In this document: piece after piece, positions 24,957 to 33,364 of the stretch
Numbering within the stretch: position 1 is the first letter of the stretch
Layout: each line of letters starts with the position of its first letter
Assembly (NCBI GenBank): GCA_019931245.1
Contig: JAINDL010000016.1
Coordinates: 1 to 52,370, forward strand
DNA from: Bryobacteraceae bacterium CoA2 C42
GTDB lineage: Bacteria; Acidobacteriota; Terriglobia; Bryobacterales; Bryobacteraceae
DNA length: 52,370 bases
Direction of reading: 5' to 3'
Translations under genes and position numbers: made by a program
The notes under the pieces: generated by a model
Databases searched by the model: none
Seen by the model: only the letters and a program-made list of their open reading frames with translations
Told to the model about the DNA's origin: nothing

Positions 24957-26206
24957 ACCTGCATCGTGGCCACGTCGACGTGGCTGCGATGGCCCTCCAC
25001 CACCACAATGCCGCTCTCGGTCACGTGGTAGCGTTTGGCGTCCTGCTCGAGATCGTAGCCGATCGTGGCGCCCTCGGGGATGCGGACGTTCTTGTCAAGA
25101 ATCGCCCGCTTGATCTTCGCCCGCCGGCCGATGTCGCAGTTGTCGAAGACGATCGAATCTTCAATCATCGCCCCGGCGTGAATCCGGCAGCCGCGGCCAA
25201 TCACGGAGTTCTTCACCGATCCGCCCGAAAGAATCGTACCGCCGGCCACAATCGAGTCGATGCCCACGCCGCGCCGCCCCTCCTCATCGAAGGTGAACTT
25301 GGCCGGCGGATCTTCGTACCCCGCCGTCCGCAGCCGCCATTCGCGGTTGTACAGGTTCAGCGCCGGGTCCACCGATCGGAGGTCCATGTTGGCCTCGTAG
25401 TAGGCCTCCAGCGTCCCCACGTCCCGCCAGTAGGACTGCGCTCCGGGCGGGTCGCCCGGAATCCGGTTGGTCTGGAAATCGTAGGCGAACAGCTCGCTCC
25501 GGCCGACGAGCGACGGCAGAATGTCGCGCCCGAAGTCGTGCGAAGAGTTCTCGTTTTCGGCGTCGGCGTAGAGTTCGCGCAGCAGCAGGCCGGTCGAAAA
25601 AACATAGTTGCCCATCGAGGCGAACACCTGGTCCGGTTTGCCGGGAATGGTGGGTGAATTGGGATTCTTCTCATGGAAACCATGGATGCGGCCGTCGTGG
25701 CCCGCTTCGATCACGCCAAACTCGCTCGCATACTGCTTGTCGACGGGAATGGCCGCCACCGTCGCCTGCGCCCGCTTCTGCTCATGGAACTCAATCATCT
25801 CGCGGATGTTCATCCGGTAGATGTGATCGGCGCCGAAGATCACCACCAGGTGCGGGTCAGCCTGCTCAATCAGGTTGATGTTCTGGTACACGGCATCGGC
25901 CGTGCCGCGGTACCACGTCTCGCCGGCCGAACGCATCTGCGCCGGCACCGGAATCACGAAGTGGTTCTTCAAAAGTCCGCTGAACTCCCACCCGTCGCGG
26001 ATGTGCTGGAGCAGCGACTGGCTCTTGAACTGGATCAGAACATAGGTCGAATAGACCCCCGAGTTCACCAGATTGCTGAGCACGAAATCGATGATTCGGT
26101 AGCGGCCGCCAAACGGTACCGCCGGTTTTGCGCGTTCCTTGGTCAGAGGATACAGGCGGGTGCCCTTGCCTCCAGCCAATACAAACGCCAGGACTCGAAG
26201 TTGCAT
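24953..26206 (-). CDS. glgC: Glucose-1-phosphate adenylyltransferase
   Basis: It makes ADP-glucose, the donor for glycogen synthesis. The 417-residue product has the nucleotidyltransferase core with LAGGKGTRLYPLTKERAKPA, YRIIDFVLSNLVNSG, TADAVYQNI, FGADHIYRMN, substrate loop GFHEKNPNSP and SMGNYVFS. A left-handed beta-helix C terminus follows (IDSIVAGGTILSGGSVKNSVIGRG onward). The start at 26206 begins the fold exactly and has GGGAG about 10 nt upstream. The longer reading frame to 26695 is antisense to the YjbR gene. No other glycogen genes are nearby. Confidence 0.95.
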   Translation of the reverse strand: MQLRVLAFVLAGGKGTRLYPLTKERAKPAVPFGGRYRIIDFVLSNLVNSGVYSTYVLIQFKSQSLLQHIRDGWEFSGLLKNHFVIPVPAQMRSAGETWYRGTADAVYQNINLIEQADPHLVVIFGADHIYRMNIREMIEFHEQKRAQATVAAIPVDKQYASEFGVIEAGHDGRIHGFHEKNPNSPTIPGKPDQVFASMGNYVFSTGLLLRELYADAENENSSHDFGRDILPSLVGRSELFAYDFQTNRIPGDPPGAQSYWRDVGTLEAYYEANMDLRSVDPALNLYNREWRLRTAGYEDPPAKFTFDEEGRRGVGIDSIVAGGTILSGGSVKNSVIGRGCRIHAGAMIEDSIVFDNCDIGRRAKIKRAILDKNVRIPEGATIGYDLEQDAKRYHVTESGIVVVEGHRSHVDVATMQV

Positions 26207-26320
26207 GAATTCACGCTCCCGCTGAAGCCGCTCTGCGCCCCAGCCAATTGATAAAAAAACAACTGCCTCTCTTCTATCGAACCACGTCCGGCGAGCGCAA
26301 GTTTTGCCCCTCCCTCCCGG

Positions 26321-26329
26321 TGGTACACT
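26321..26329 (+). promoter_or_regulatory. Extended -10 of the YjbR-like gene
   Basis: TGG-TACACT ends 9 nt before the ATG. The octamer TACACTGA is identical to that upstream of uppS and lpdA. Confidence 0.4.
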
Positions 26330-26338
26330 GAGGTCGAA

Positions 26339-26740
26339 ATGAGCCTCTCCTGGGTCCGTACCTTCTGCCGCCAACTGCCGGGCGCCACTGAGGAAATGAA
26401 GTGGGAAAAACTGGCTTTCTGTATCGACGGAAAAATCTTCGCCATCCTCAGCCTCGAACCCCTCAGTCTCGAACCCCTCAGTCTCGAAAACCATGACGTC
26501 ATGCTCTGCTTCAAGTGTCCGCCAGAGGCCTTTGGCGAACTCACTGAACTGCCCGGCATCATCCAGGCCCCCTACTTCGCCCGCCGCCAGTGGGTCGCGC
26601 TGGAACCCACCGCCGCCCTCCCCCGTCATCAACTCGCACCTCTCCTGCGCACCTCCTACGAACTCGTCCTCGCCAAACTGCCCCGCTACCGGCAAGCCCA
26701 GCTCCGCGGCGCCACCGCCCCGCCGGCCGCCGAGTCATAA
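26339..26740 (+). CDS. MmcQ/YjbR-family protein
   Basis: The 133-residue product matches the CyaY-like MmcQ/YjbR fold: W-x-R-T-F-C near the start, EEMKWEKLAFCIDGKIFAIL, a DVMLCFKCPPEAFGEL segment, the YFARRQWVALEP core and an SYELVLAKLP helix. Some relatives bind DNA or are encoded with toxin-like genes, but no activity can be assigned. An in-frame triplication lengthens one loop (SLEPL repeated), discussed as a separate feature. The gene stands between divergent glgC and a Gfo/Idh gene 12 nt downstream. Confidence 0.8.
   Translation: MSLSWVRTFCRQLPGATEEMKWEKLAFCIDGKIFAILSLEPLSLEPLSLENHDVMLCFKCPPEAFGELTELPGIIQAPYFARRQWVALEPTAALPRHQLAPLLRTSYELVLAKLPRYRQAQLRGATAPPAAES
26446..26490 (+). repeat. 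Three tandem 15-nt units inside the YjbR-like gene
   Basis: CCTCAGCCTCGAACC, CCTCAGTCTCGAACC and CCTCAGTCTCGAAAA follow one another at 26446, 26461 and 26476. They add SLEPL repeats in frame. The near-identity suggests a recent slippage expansion. Confidence 0.85.
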
Positions 26741-26752
26741 TAGAGGGTTACT

Positions 26753-27763
26753 ATGCGACTCGCCGTCATCGGACTCGGATTTATGGGCAGCACCCATCTC
26801 AAGGCGCTGCAGAACCTTCCTGGCGTGGAACTCGCCGCCGTCGTCAGCAACGACCCCAAGAAACTCGCCGGCGACCTCAGCGCCATCCAGGGCAACCTCG
26901 GCGGCCCCGGCGAAGTCCTCGACTTCTCCAACGTCAAACAGTACCGCATCCCCGAAGAGGCCTTCGCCGACCCCACCATCGACGCCGTCGACCTCTGTCT
27001 GCCCACCGACCTCCACGCGCCGCTCTCCCTCGCCGCCCTCCGCGCCGGCAAGCATGTCCTCGTGGAAAAGCCCATGGCCCTCGACCTCGCCCAGTGCGAC
27101 GAGATGATCGCCGAAGCAGAAAAAGCCGGCCGCGTCCTGATGACCGCCCAGGTCCTCCGCTTCTTCCCCGCCTACACTGCCCTCCGTGCCCAACTCGCCA
27201 GCGGCCAGCTCGGCCAGGTCCGTGCCGCCCTCTTCCGCCGCCGCTGCGCCGCTCCCTTCTGGAGCCAGTGGCTCAAGAACTCCGCCAAGTCCGGCGGCGG
27301 CGTCTTCGACCTCCTCATCCATGACATCGACATGTGCCTCCACCTGTTCGGCCTGCCCACCGCCGTCAGCGCCACCGGCTATGAAGACCTCAACGCCGGC
27401 ATTGACTTTCTGAACGCCACCCTCCACTACCCCGACATCGCCTCCGTCGTCGTCTCGGGCGGCTGGCACCATCCCAAGTCTTATCCCTTCTCGATGGAGT
27501 ACACCGTCTCGGCCGATGGCGGCACCGTAGACTACTCCACCGACAACCGCCCCCCCACCCTTTACAAGTTCGACGGCGAAAAAGAGACTTTGCCGCTCGA
27601 CACCGTCGATGGCTACGCCGCCGAAATCCAGTACTTCGCCGAATGCGTCAATGAAGGCAAGCAGCCCATCGTCTGCTCTCCCCGCGACTCGGCCAATGCC
27701 GTCCATCTGGCCCACCTCCTGCTGGCCTCCCGCGCCGCCGCCGGCGCCCGGATTTCGCTCTAG
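26753..27763 (+). CDS. Cytoplasmic Gfo/Idh/MocA-family oxidoreductase
   Basis: The 336-residue product has no export signal. The Rossmann fold starts MRLAVIGLGFMGSTHLKALQ, the catalytic lysine lies in VEKPMALDLAQCDEM, and GGVFDLLIHDIDMCLHLFG provides the conserved Asp/His pair. It differs from the secreted family member at 2.1 kb in both leader and substrate domain. The substrate is likely a sugar or inositol but is not readable. An SRPBCC gene begins 5 nt after its stop, so the two probably share a transcript. GAGGG 6 nt before the ATG serves as ribosome-binding site. Confidence 0.88.
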   Translation: MRLAVIGLGFMGSTHLKALQNLPGVELAAVVSNDPKKLAGDLSAIQGNLGGPGEVLDFSNVKQYRIPEEAFADPTIDAVDLCLPTDLHAPLSLAALRAGKHVLVEKPMALDLAQCDEMIAEAEKAGRVLMTAQVLRFFPAYTALRAQLASGQLGQVRAALFRRRCAAPFWSQWLKNSAKSGGGVFDLLIHDIDMCLHLFGLPTAVSATGYEDLNAGIDFLNATLHYPDIASVVVSGGWHHPKSYPFSMEYTVSADGGTVDYSTDNRPPTLYKFDGEKETLPLDTVDGYAAEIQYFAECVNEGKQPIVCSPRDSANAVHLAHLLLASRAAAGARISL

Positions 27764-27768
27764 TCCCG

Positions 27769-28290
27769 ATGTTGGCGAGCTACTTCCGGTTCCTGCTCCG
27801 CATCGCGCTCGGCACGCTCCTGGTGCTCGGCGCCGTCGTCGGCATCGGCCTTCTGCTCGATGAGAAACATGCCGCCACGCGGGAAACCGTCCTGGCCGCA
27901 CCGCCGCCCACCGTCTGGGCCACCATCACCGATTTTTCGAACGCGCCCAACCTGCGCCCCGGCCTCTCCCGCGTCGATGTCCTGCCGCCCGTCAACGGCC
28001 TGCCCGCCTGGCGCGAAGTCGAGCGCAGCGGCAAAGCCATCTCCTACGCCGTCACCGAAAGTCAGCCGCCCTCCCGCCTCGTCGTGCGCCTCACCGGGGA
28101 CGACCAGCCCTTCGCCGGCGTCTGGACCTACGAACTCAGCCCGGCCGGCTCCGGCACCCGCCTGCGCCTCACCGAAAACGGCGAAATCTACCACCCCATC
28201 TTCCGCTTCGTCTTCCACCTGTTTCTGAACCAGGCCGCGACCATCGAACAGTACCTCAGCGCGCTCGAAGCCAGGCACGGCAAGCAGTAG
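27769..28290 (+). CDS. Membrane-anchored SRPBCC-domain protein
   Basis: The 173-residue product has one N-terminal membrane helix (FLLRIALGTLLVLGAVVGIG) and then an SRPBCC/START-like helix-grip domain. Its typical parts are ETVLAAPPPTVWATITDFSN, PGLSRVDVLP, WREVERSGKAISYAV, and the C-terminal long helix FVFHLFLNQAATIEQYLSAL. The fold binds hydrophobic ligands. No specific function is implied. It follows the Gfo/Idh gene closely and converges with the next minus-strand gene, 6 nt apart. Confidence 0.8.
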   Translation: MLASYFRFLLRIALGTLLVLGAVVGIGLLLDEKHAATRETVLAAPPPTVWATITDFSNAPNLRPGLSRVDVLPPVNGLPAWREVERSGKAISYAVTESQPPSRLVVRLTGDDQPFAGVWTYELSPAGSGTRLRLTENGEIYHPIFRFVFHLFLNQAATIEQYLSALEARHGKQ

Positions 28291-28296
28291 CTGAGC

Positions 28297-29865
28297 TCAG
28301 GGCCGGCCTTCAAACTCCTTCTGCGTTACCAGCGGCAAGCTCACCGTCGCCGTCTCCCCTTCGCCCACCTTTACCGCTGTGAGCCGGTTCTGCATCTGCC
28401 GCTGCCTCTCCTCGTCCATCTCGGCCACCATCTCGGCGGTCTCCAGCGCCAAGGCCTGGTACTCGCCCGGCGCCAGCCCACCCAGCCGAAACCGCCCCTG
28501 TTCATCGATCGCCGCTACCACCGGAGCGTTCGGCATCGGCCCGGTTAGCCACACCAGTCCCCCTTTTGCCCCCGTCACCTGACCACTCACCACCGCCGGC
28601 TTGGTTCCGAACAGGATCTCCACCGGCGCCGCCGCCTCCCCCGCCGTCAGATCCAGGCTCATCCGCGGCACCGGCTGGCCGCCCATCGTAATCGCCTTCA
28701 GGTAGGTGCCCGGCGGCGCCGTCACGCTCACCGGCAGGACATCGCGACCCACCCGCGCCAGCACAAAGGTGCCGTCCGGCTTACCGGTGGTTTCCACGAT
28801 CCCCAACCCGGCCCCACCCAGCATCACGCGCACCTTGGTCCAATCCGCCGGGCTCCCCGTATCCGTCCGCATCTGCCCCTGCACCGTCAGCGGCGCCCCG
28901 GCGAACAGCACCAGGTTCTCCACCGGCCGGTCGCTCAACTGCACCGTCGTCCGGCCTACCACCACCGGCGCACCCTGCCCGAACTGCACCACCAGCAGCG
29001 TGTAGGAGCCCGGCGGCAACCCCGCCGTCTCGAACGCCCCATCCCCCCGAACGCGCCCGCCCCCCCCGGCGAACCCGCCGCGGCCCATTTGCGCCATCCC
29101 CGCTCCTCCCGTCGTCACCATCACCTGGTAGCCCTCCCGCCCCCCGCCCGGAGCGGTCCCCTGCACGCGCCCGCGGATCCGTTGCATGGTCGTCCGCCGC
29201 TGCACAATCGTCAAGCCGGTCGCGTCCTGCCCGGCCAGCACCACCACCGGCGCCGCACTGCTCTCCTCTCGCGCCGAAGGATAGTAAGTGGCCGGATACC
29301 CATACTCCTGCGCGCTGCCGGGCGCCAGAAAACTTCCCTCCCGCCGCGCTACCAGGTAGTACCGCCCCGGCGCCACTCCCGCCAGCCGGAACTCGCCCAG
29401 ATCATTGGTGGCCACCCCGGGCGATGGCCCCAGCCGCGCCGCCGCCCGGCTGCCCCGCGCCGGAACCAGCGCCACAAACGCCCGCTCCACCGGGTCCCCG
29501 TCCTCGTCCACCACCCGCCCCGCCACCACGCTCTGCGGGCTCATCCGGAACTCAATCCCGCTCACCGTCTGCCCGGCCTCTACCTTCACGCGGGTCCGGT
29601 AAGCCGCCCGCAAAAATCCATTCCGCGTGGCCGAAAGCCGGTACTCGCCCGGCGCGGCCGGAATCCGGAACGCCCCGTCGGCTCCGGTCATCGCCTGCAC
29701 GGCGCCCCGCTCGGTGGAGAGCGTCACCAGCGCTTTCGCTACCGCCTCGCCTGTCATTCCGTGCACCACCCGGCCGCTCACGGCCCCCATCGGCGGCGCC
29801 TCCTGCGCAACACCCGTTCCCAGGGCAAACAAAAGGCAAAACAAGCGCCAACTTCCACGTCGCAT
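28297..29865 (-). CDS. Secreted carboxypeptidase-regulatory-like domain protein
   Basis: The 522-residue product has a signal peptide (MRRGSWRLFCLLFALGTGVA). Several transthyretin-like modules follow, typified by AVSGRVVHGMTGEAVAKALV, GAFRIPAAPGEYRLSATRNG, VVAGRVVDEDGDPVERAFVA, GEFRLAGVAPGRYYLVARRE and a last RFRLGGLAPGEYQALALE. Such modules are stable extracellular beta-sandwiches, and in this phylum often lie at the N terminus of receptors. Here no barrel follows. The start at 29865 is preferred because it begins the signal peptide and has a -10-like hexamer 7 nt upstream. The frame open to 30024 crosses the gyrA start. It is divergent from gyrA. Confidence 0.78.
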   Translation of the reverse strand: MRRGSWRLFCLLFALGTGVAQEAPPMGAVSGRVVHGMTGEAVAKALVTLSTERGAVQAMTGADGAFRIPAAPGEYRLSATRNGFLRAAYRTRVKVEAGQTVSGIEFRMSPQSVVAGRVVDEDGDPVERAFVALVPARGSRAAARLGPSPGVATNDLGEFRLAGVAPGRYYLVARREGSFLAPGSAQEYGYPATYYPSAREESSAAPVVVLAGQDATGLTIVQRRTTMQRIRGRVQGTAPGGGREGYQVMVTTGGAGMAQMGRGGFAGGGGRVRGDGAFETAGLPPGSYTLLVVQFGQGAPVVVGRTTVQLSDRPVENLVLFAGAPLTVQGQMRTDTGSPADWTKVRVMLGGAGLGIVETTGKPDGTFVLARVGRDVLPVSVTAPPGTYLKAITMGGQPVPRMSLDLTAGEAAAPVEILFGTKPAVVSGQVTGAKGGLVWLTGPMPNAPVVAAIDEQGRFRLGGLAPGEYQALALETAEMVAEMDEERQRQMQNRLTAVKVGEGETATVSLPLVTQKEFEGRP

Positions 29866-29872
29866 CTTTAAT

Positions 29873-29878
29873 AGAATA
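29873..29878 (-). promoter_or_regulatory. -10 hexamer at leaderless spacing, carboxypeptidase-regulatory-like gene
   Basis: TATTCT on the minus strand is followed by 7 nt (ATTAAAG) and the ATG. There is no strong Shine-Dalgarno sequence. It faces the gyrA promoter element 25 nt away. Confidence 0.4.
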
Positions 29879-29900
29879 CAGGACTTACCTCTGCTTGATC

Positions 29901-29909
29901 TGTTATCAT
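29901..29909 (+). promoter_or_regulatory. gyrA: Extended -10 of gyrA
   Basis: TGT-TATCAT predicts a transcription start near 29916, leaving a leader of about 20 nt that includes the AAGGAG at 29924-29929. The -35 region is poor, as is common with extended -10 promoters. Confidence 0.4.
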
Positions 29910-29923
29910 AGGTCAAGTTTTGT

Positions 29924-29929
29924 AAGGAG
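29924..29929 (+). promoter_or_regulatory. gyrA: Ribosome-binding site fixing a TTG start for gyrA
   Basis: AAGGAG ends 6 nt before TTG 29936. No ATG or GTG in frame is nearer to the conserved N terminus, so this site supports the TTG initiation codon. Confidence 0.65.
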
Positions 29930-29935
29930 CGACCT

Positions 29936-32476
29936 TTGGCCGACGAACAGAATCCCAATCCGCCCGTCCCCGGCGCGAACAATACGGCTCTCATCCCCGT
30001 CAACATCGAAGACGAGATGCGCAAGTCGTATCTCGACTACGCCATGTCCGTCATCATCGGACGCGCGTTGCCCGATGTGCGCGACGGCTTGAAACCGGTG
30101 CATCGCCGCATCCTGTACGGCATGAGTGAACTCGGGCTCAGTTACAACCGCCCCACTCGCAAATCCGCCAAGATCGTCGGCGAAGTCATGGGTAAGTTCC
30201 ACCCGCACGGCGACAGCGCCATTTACGACGCCCTCGTCCGCATGGCCCAGCCCTTCTCGATGCGCTATCCCCTCGTCGATGGCCAGGGTAACTTCGGTTC
30301 GGTCGACGGCGATCCCCCCGCCGCCATGCGGTACACCGAAGCGCGGCTCACCAAAATCGCCGCCACCATGCTCGATGACATCGACAAGGAAACCGTCGAT
30401 TTCCGGGCCAACTACGACGATAGCGAACACGAACCCGAAGTCCTTCCCGCCCGCGTGCCGAACCTGCTCATCAACGGCAGCTCCGGCATCGCCGTCGGCA
30501 TGGCGACCAACATCCCGCCCCACAACATCCGCGAGATCATCGACGCCACCATTCTCCTCGTCAACAACCCCGCCGCCACCCTAGCCGAAGTCCTCGCCAT
30601 CGTCCCCGGGCCCGACTTTCCCACCGGCGGCTTTATCCTCGGCCGCTCGGGCATCCTCGACGCCTATAGCCGCGGCCGCGGCTCCATCAAGATGCGCGCC
30701 AAAGCCGACATCGAAAAGTCGGGCAAAGATCGCGAAGCCATCGTCGTCACCGAACTGCCCTATCAGGTCAACAAAGCCCGCATGATCGAGGCCACCGCCG
30801 GCCTCGTCAACGAGAAGAAGATCGAAGGCATCTCCGAGATCCGCGACGAATCCGACCGCGACGGCATGCGCATCGTCTTCGAACTCAAGCGCGGCGAACA
30901 GGCCGACATCGTGCTGAACAACCTGTACAAGCACACGCAGATGCAGATGAACTTCGGCGTCATCATGCTCTCGATCGTCAACGGCCAGCCCCGCGAACTC
31001 GGCATCGTCGACATGATCAAGCGGTTTATCGATCATCGCGTCGAAGTCGTCCGCCGGCGTACCAACTACCTGCTGCGCAAGGCCCGCGAGCGCGAACACA
31101 TTTTGCTCGGCTTCCGCCGCGCCCTGCAGAATCTCGATCAGGTCATCGCCATCATCCGCGCCTCGCGCACCCCGCGCGAAGCCCGCGACGGCCTGATGGC
31201 CTTTATCACCCCCGAAGAGGCCGCCGGCTACGCCGCCCTCGTCGACGCCACCGGCCCCCAGTTCACCGAACGCCAGGCCCAGGCCATCATCGAACTCCAA
31301 CTCCAGCGCCTCACCGGCATGGAGCAGGATAAGATCCTCAAGGAACTCGAGGAGATCCAGCGCATGATTGCCGAGTATCTCGAAATCCTCGGCTCGGAAA
31401 AGCGCCTGCGCGAAGTCATCACCGGCGAACTCGAGGAGATGCGCAAGGACTTCGGCGACGAACGCCGCACGCAGATCATCGAGGATACGGGCGAGATCCT
31501 GCTCGAAGATCTCATTCAACAGGAAGACGTTGCCATAACGGTTACCCGCGGCGGCTACCTCAAGCGCACCGCCGTCGATACCTACCGCCGGCAGACCCGC
31601 GGCGGCAAGGGCCGCATCGGCATGACCACGCGCCAGGAGGATGTCGTCGAGCACCTCATCATCGCCTCGACGCATAACTACCTGCTCATCTTCACCACCA
31701 AGGGCCGCCTCTACTGGCTCAAGAACTATGTCATTCCGGACTCCGGCACCGCCTCGAAGGGCAAGCACATCTCCGGCCTGATCAACCTCCAGCCCGACGA
31801 AGGCGTCAAGGCCTTCCTGCCGGTCAAGGAGTTCACCGCCGGCAAATACGTCATCATGGTCACCCGCAACGGCGTCATCAAGAAGTGCGAACTGACTGAG
31901 TTCGATAACCCCATGGCCCGCGGCATTATCGCCATCGCCCTCGACGAAGGCGACGAACTGATCCAGGCCATGATCTCCGATGGCAACAGCTTCGTCTTCT
32001 GCGGCACCCGCCAGGGCATGGCGATTCGCTTTGCCGAGAACGAGGTGCGGCCCATGGGCCGGCCCGCGCGCGGCGTCAAATCGATGGCGCTCGAAGTCGG
32101 CGACTACATCGTCGGCGCCGAGGTCACCGAGGCCGAAGGCCTCATGCTCGCCATCTCCGAGAACGGCTACGGCAAGCGCACCCCCATCGAAGACTACCGG
32201 CTCACGCATCGCGGCGGCTTCGGGGTCATCAACATGAAGACCACCAACAAAGTGGGTCATGTCATGGCTCTGATGAAGGTGACCGACAATACCGACCTCA
32301 TGATCATCACCGCCGAAGGCAAGATCATCCGCATCGAGTCCGGCGAAATCCGGCAGGCTGGCCGGTCGACCCAGGGCGTTCGTCTCGTCAAGATGGAGGA
32401 AGGCGACCGCGTCGCCGCCGCCTGCAAGGTGCCCGATTCCGGCCCCGAACCGGATGCCGAATCCGAAGTCCAGTAA
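29936..32476 (+). CDS. gyrA: DNA gyrase subunit A
   Basis: It is the DNA breakage-reunion subunit that introduces negative supercoils with GyrB. The 846-residue product has the catalytic Tyr133 in [12 protein letters not shown]. The quinolone-determining segment [20 protein letters not shown] has Ser94 and Asp98 in place, i.e. a sensitive-type sequence. The C-terminal DNA-wrapping propeller carries the GyrA box QTRGGKG (Q553), which separates it from ParC, and six-blade repeats follow. It starts at TTG 29936 with AAGGAG upstream. gyrB is not in the window. larE follows 9 nt later. Confidence 0.96.
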   Translation: MADEQNPNPPVPGANNTALIPVNIEDEMRKSYLDYAMSVIIGRALPDVRDGLKPVHRRILYGMSELGLSYNRPTRKSAKIVGEVMGKFHPHGDSAIYDALVRMAQPFSMRYPLVDGQGNFGSVDGDPPAAMRYTEARLTKIAATMLDDIDKETVDFRANYDDSEHEPEVLPARVPNLLINGSSGIAVGMATNIPPHNIREIIDATILLVNNPAATLAEVLAIVPGPDFPTGGFILGRSGILDAYSRGRGSIKMRAKADIEKSGKDREAIVVTELPYQVNKARMIEATAGLVNEKKIEGISEIRDESDRDGMRIVFELKRGEQADIVLNNLYKHTQMQMNFGVIMLSIVNGQPRELGIVDMIKRFIDHRVEVVRRRTNYLLRKAREREHILLGFRRALQNLDQVIAIIRASRTPREARDGLMAFITPEEAAGYAALVDATGPQFTERQAQAIIELQLQRLTGMEQDKILKELEEIQRMIAEYLEILGSEKRLREVITGELEEMRKDFGDERRTQIIEDTGEILLEDLIQQEDVAITVTRGGYLKRTAVDTYRRQTRGGKGRIGMTTRQEDVVEHLIIASTHNYLLIFTTKGRLYWLKNYVIPDSGTASKGKHISGLINLQPDEGVKAFLPVKEFTAGKYVIMVTRNGVIKKCELTEFDNPMARGIIAIALDEGDELIQAMISDGNSFVFCGTRQGMAIRFAENEVRPMGRPARGVKSMALEVGDYIVGAEVTEAEGLMLAISENGYGKRTPIEDYRLTHRGGFGVINMKTTNKVGHVMALMKVTDNTDLMIITAEGKIIRIESGEIRQAGRSTQGVRLVKMEEGDRVAAACKVPDSGPEPDAESEVQ

Positions 32477-32479
32477 GAT
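32474..32479 (+). promoter_or_regulatory. larE: -10 hexamer of larE at leaderless spacing
   Basis: TAAGAT overlaps the gyrA TAA stop and is followed by exactly 6 nt before the larE ATG. No Shine-Dalgarno sequence is present. larE could therefore have its own leaderless transcript as well as gyrA read-through. Confidence 0.35.
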
Positions 32480-32485
32480 AAGCTC

Positions 32486-33364
32486 ATGGCTTCCCTGGTA
32501 CAACTCGGTTCCCCTTCCATCGATGCCGTGGCGCTGGCAAGCAAAGAGCAGTCGCTGTTTGCCAACCTCCGCGGCCTCGGGCGGGTGATCATCGCCTACT
32601 CCGGCGGCACCGACTCGGCCTACCTGGCCTGGGCCGCCGTCCAAGCTCTCGGGGATAACGCCGTCGCTATCACGGCCGACTCGGCCTCCATTCCCGCCTC
32701 TCACAAACGCGACGCCGAAGCCTTCGCCCGCCAGTACGGCATCCGTCACGAGTACATCGAAACCTTTGAGTTCGACAACCCGGATTACGTCCGGAACGAT
32801 AAGAACCGCTGCTTCCACTGCAAGGACGAACTGTTCACGCGCCTCGACGCCGTCTGCCTCGAACGTGGAATCGAAAACGTCGTCTACGGCGTCAACGTCG
32901 ACGACCTCGGCGACTGGCGTCCCGGCCAGGGCGCCGCCAAGGCCCACAACGTCAAAGCGCCGCTCGTTGAAGCCGGCCTCACCAAGGCCGAAATCCGCGA
33001 ACTGTCCCGCCGCGCCGGTCTGCCCACCTGGGACCGCCCGGCCAGCGCCTGTCTCAGTTCCCGCATCCCCTACGGCACGGCCGTCACCAAAGAGGTGATC
33101 AAAACCGTCGAAGACGGCGAAGAGGCCATCAAAGCCCTCGGCTTCCGCCAGTATCGCGTCCGCTTCCACGGCGACCTCGTCCGCCTCGAATTCGCCACCG
33201 ACGAACTCCCCCGCGCCTTCACCCCGGAGATGGCCCTCCGCTTCAAGGACATCTTCAAACCGCTCGGGTTCCACTACGTCACCATCGACTGCGAAGGCTA
33301 CCGCCAAGGCGCCATGAACGAAGCGATAGGATTATCCCATGCTTCGTCGCACGCTACTGCTTAG
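32486..33364 (+). CDS. larE: LarE-type sacrificial sulfur insertase
   Basis: Known LarE proteins adenylate a carboxylated nicotinic acid mononucleotide derivative and donate their own cysteine sulfur, building the nickel-pincer cofactor of lactate racemase. The 292-residue product has the PP-loop SGGTDS (39-44), a CFHCK motif (109-113) and RPASACLSSRIPYG, in which C189 matches the sacrificial cysteine. No larA, larB or larC is present. Its last 26 nt overlap the start of an enolase-superfamily gene, so the two are probably co-translated. A generic PP-loop sulfur transferase is the alternative, though the cysteine context favours LarE. Confidence 0.88.
   Translation: MASLVQLGSPSIDAVALASKEQSLFANLRGLGRVIIAYSGGTDSAYLAWAAVQALGDNAVAITADSASIPASHKRDAEAFARQYGIRHEYIETFEFDNPDYVRNDKNRCFHCKDELFTRLDAVCLERGIENVVYGVNVDDLGDWRPGQGAAKAHNVKAPLVEAGLTKAEIRELSRRAGLPTWDRPASACLSSRIPYGTAVTKEVIKTVEDGEEAIKALGFRQYRVRFHGDLVRLEFATDELPRAFTPEMALRFKDIFKPLGFHYVTIDCEGYRQGAMNEAIGLSHASSHATA

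Noticed and set aside
26207-26695. Upstream extension of the glgC frame
   Set aside because: It runs antisense through the YjbR-like gene. The glgC fold begins exactly at 26206.
30581-33307. 908-codon open frame on the minus strand
   Set aside because: It is antisense to gyrA and larE, rich in Gly/Asp/Ala with no domain.
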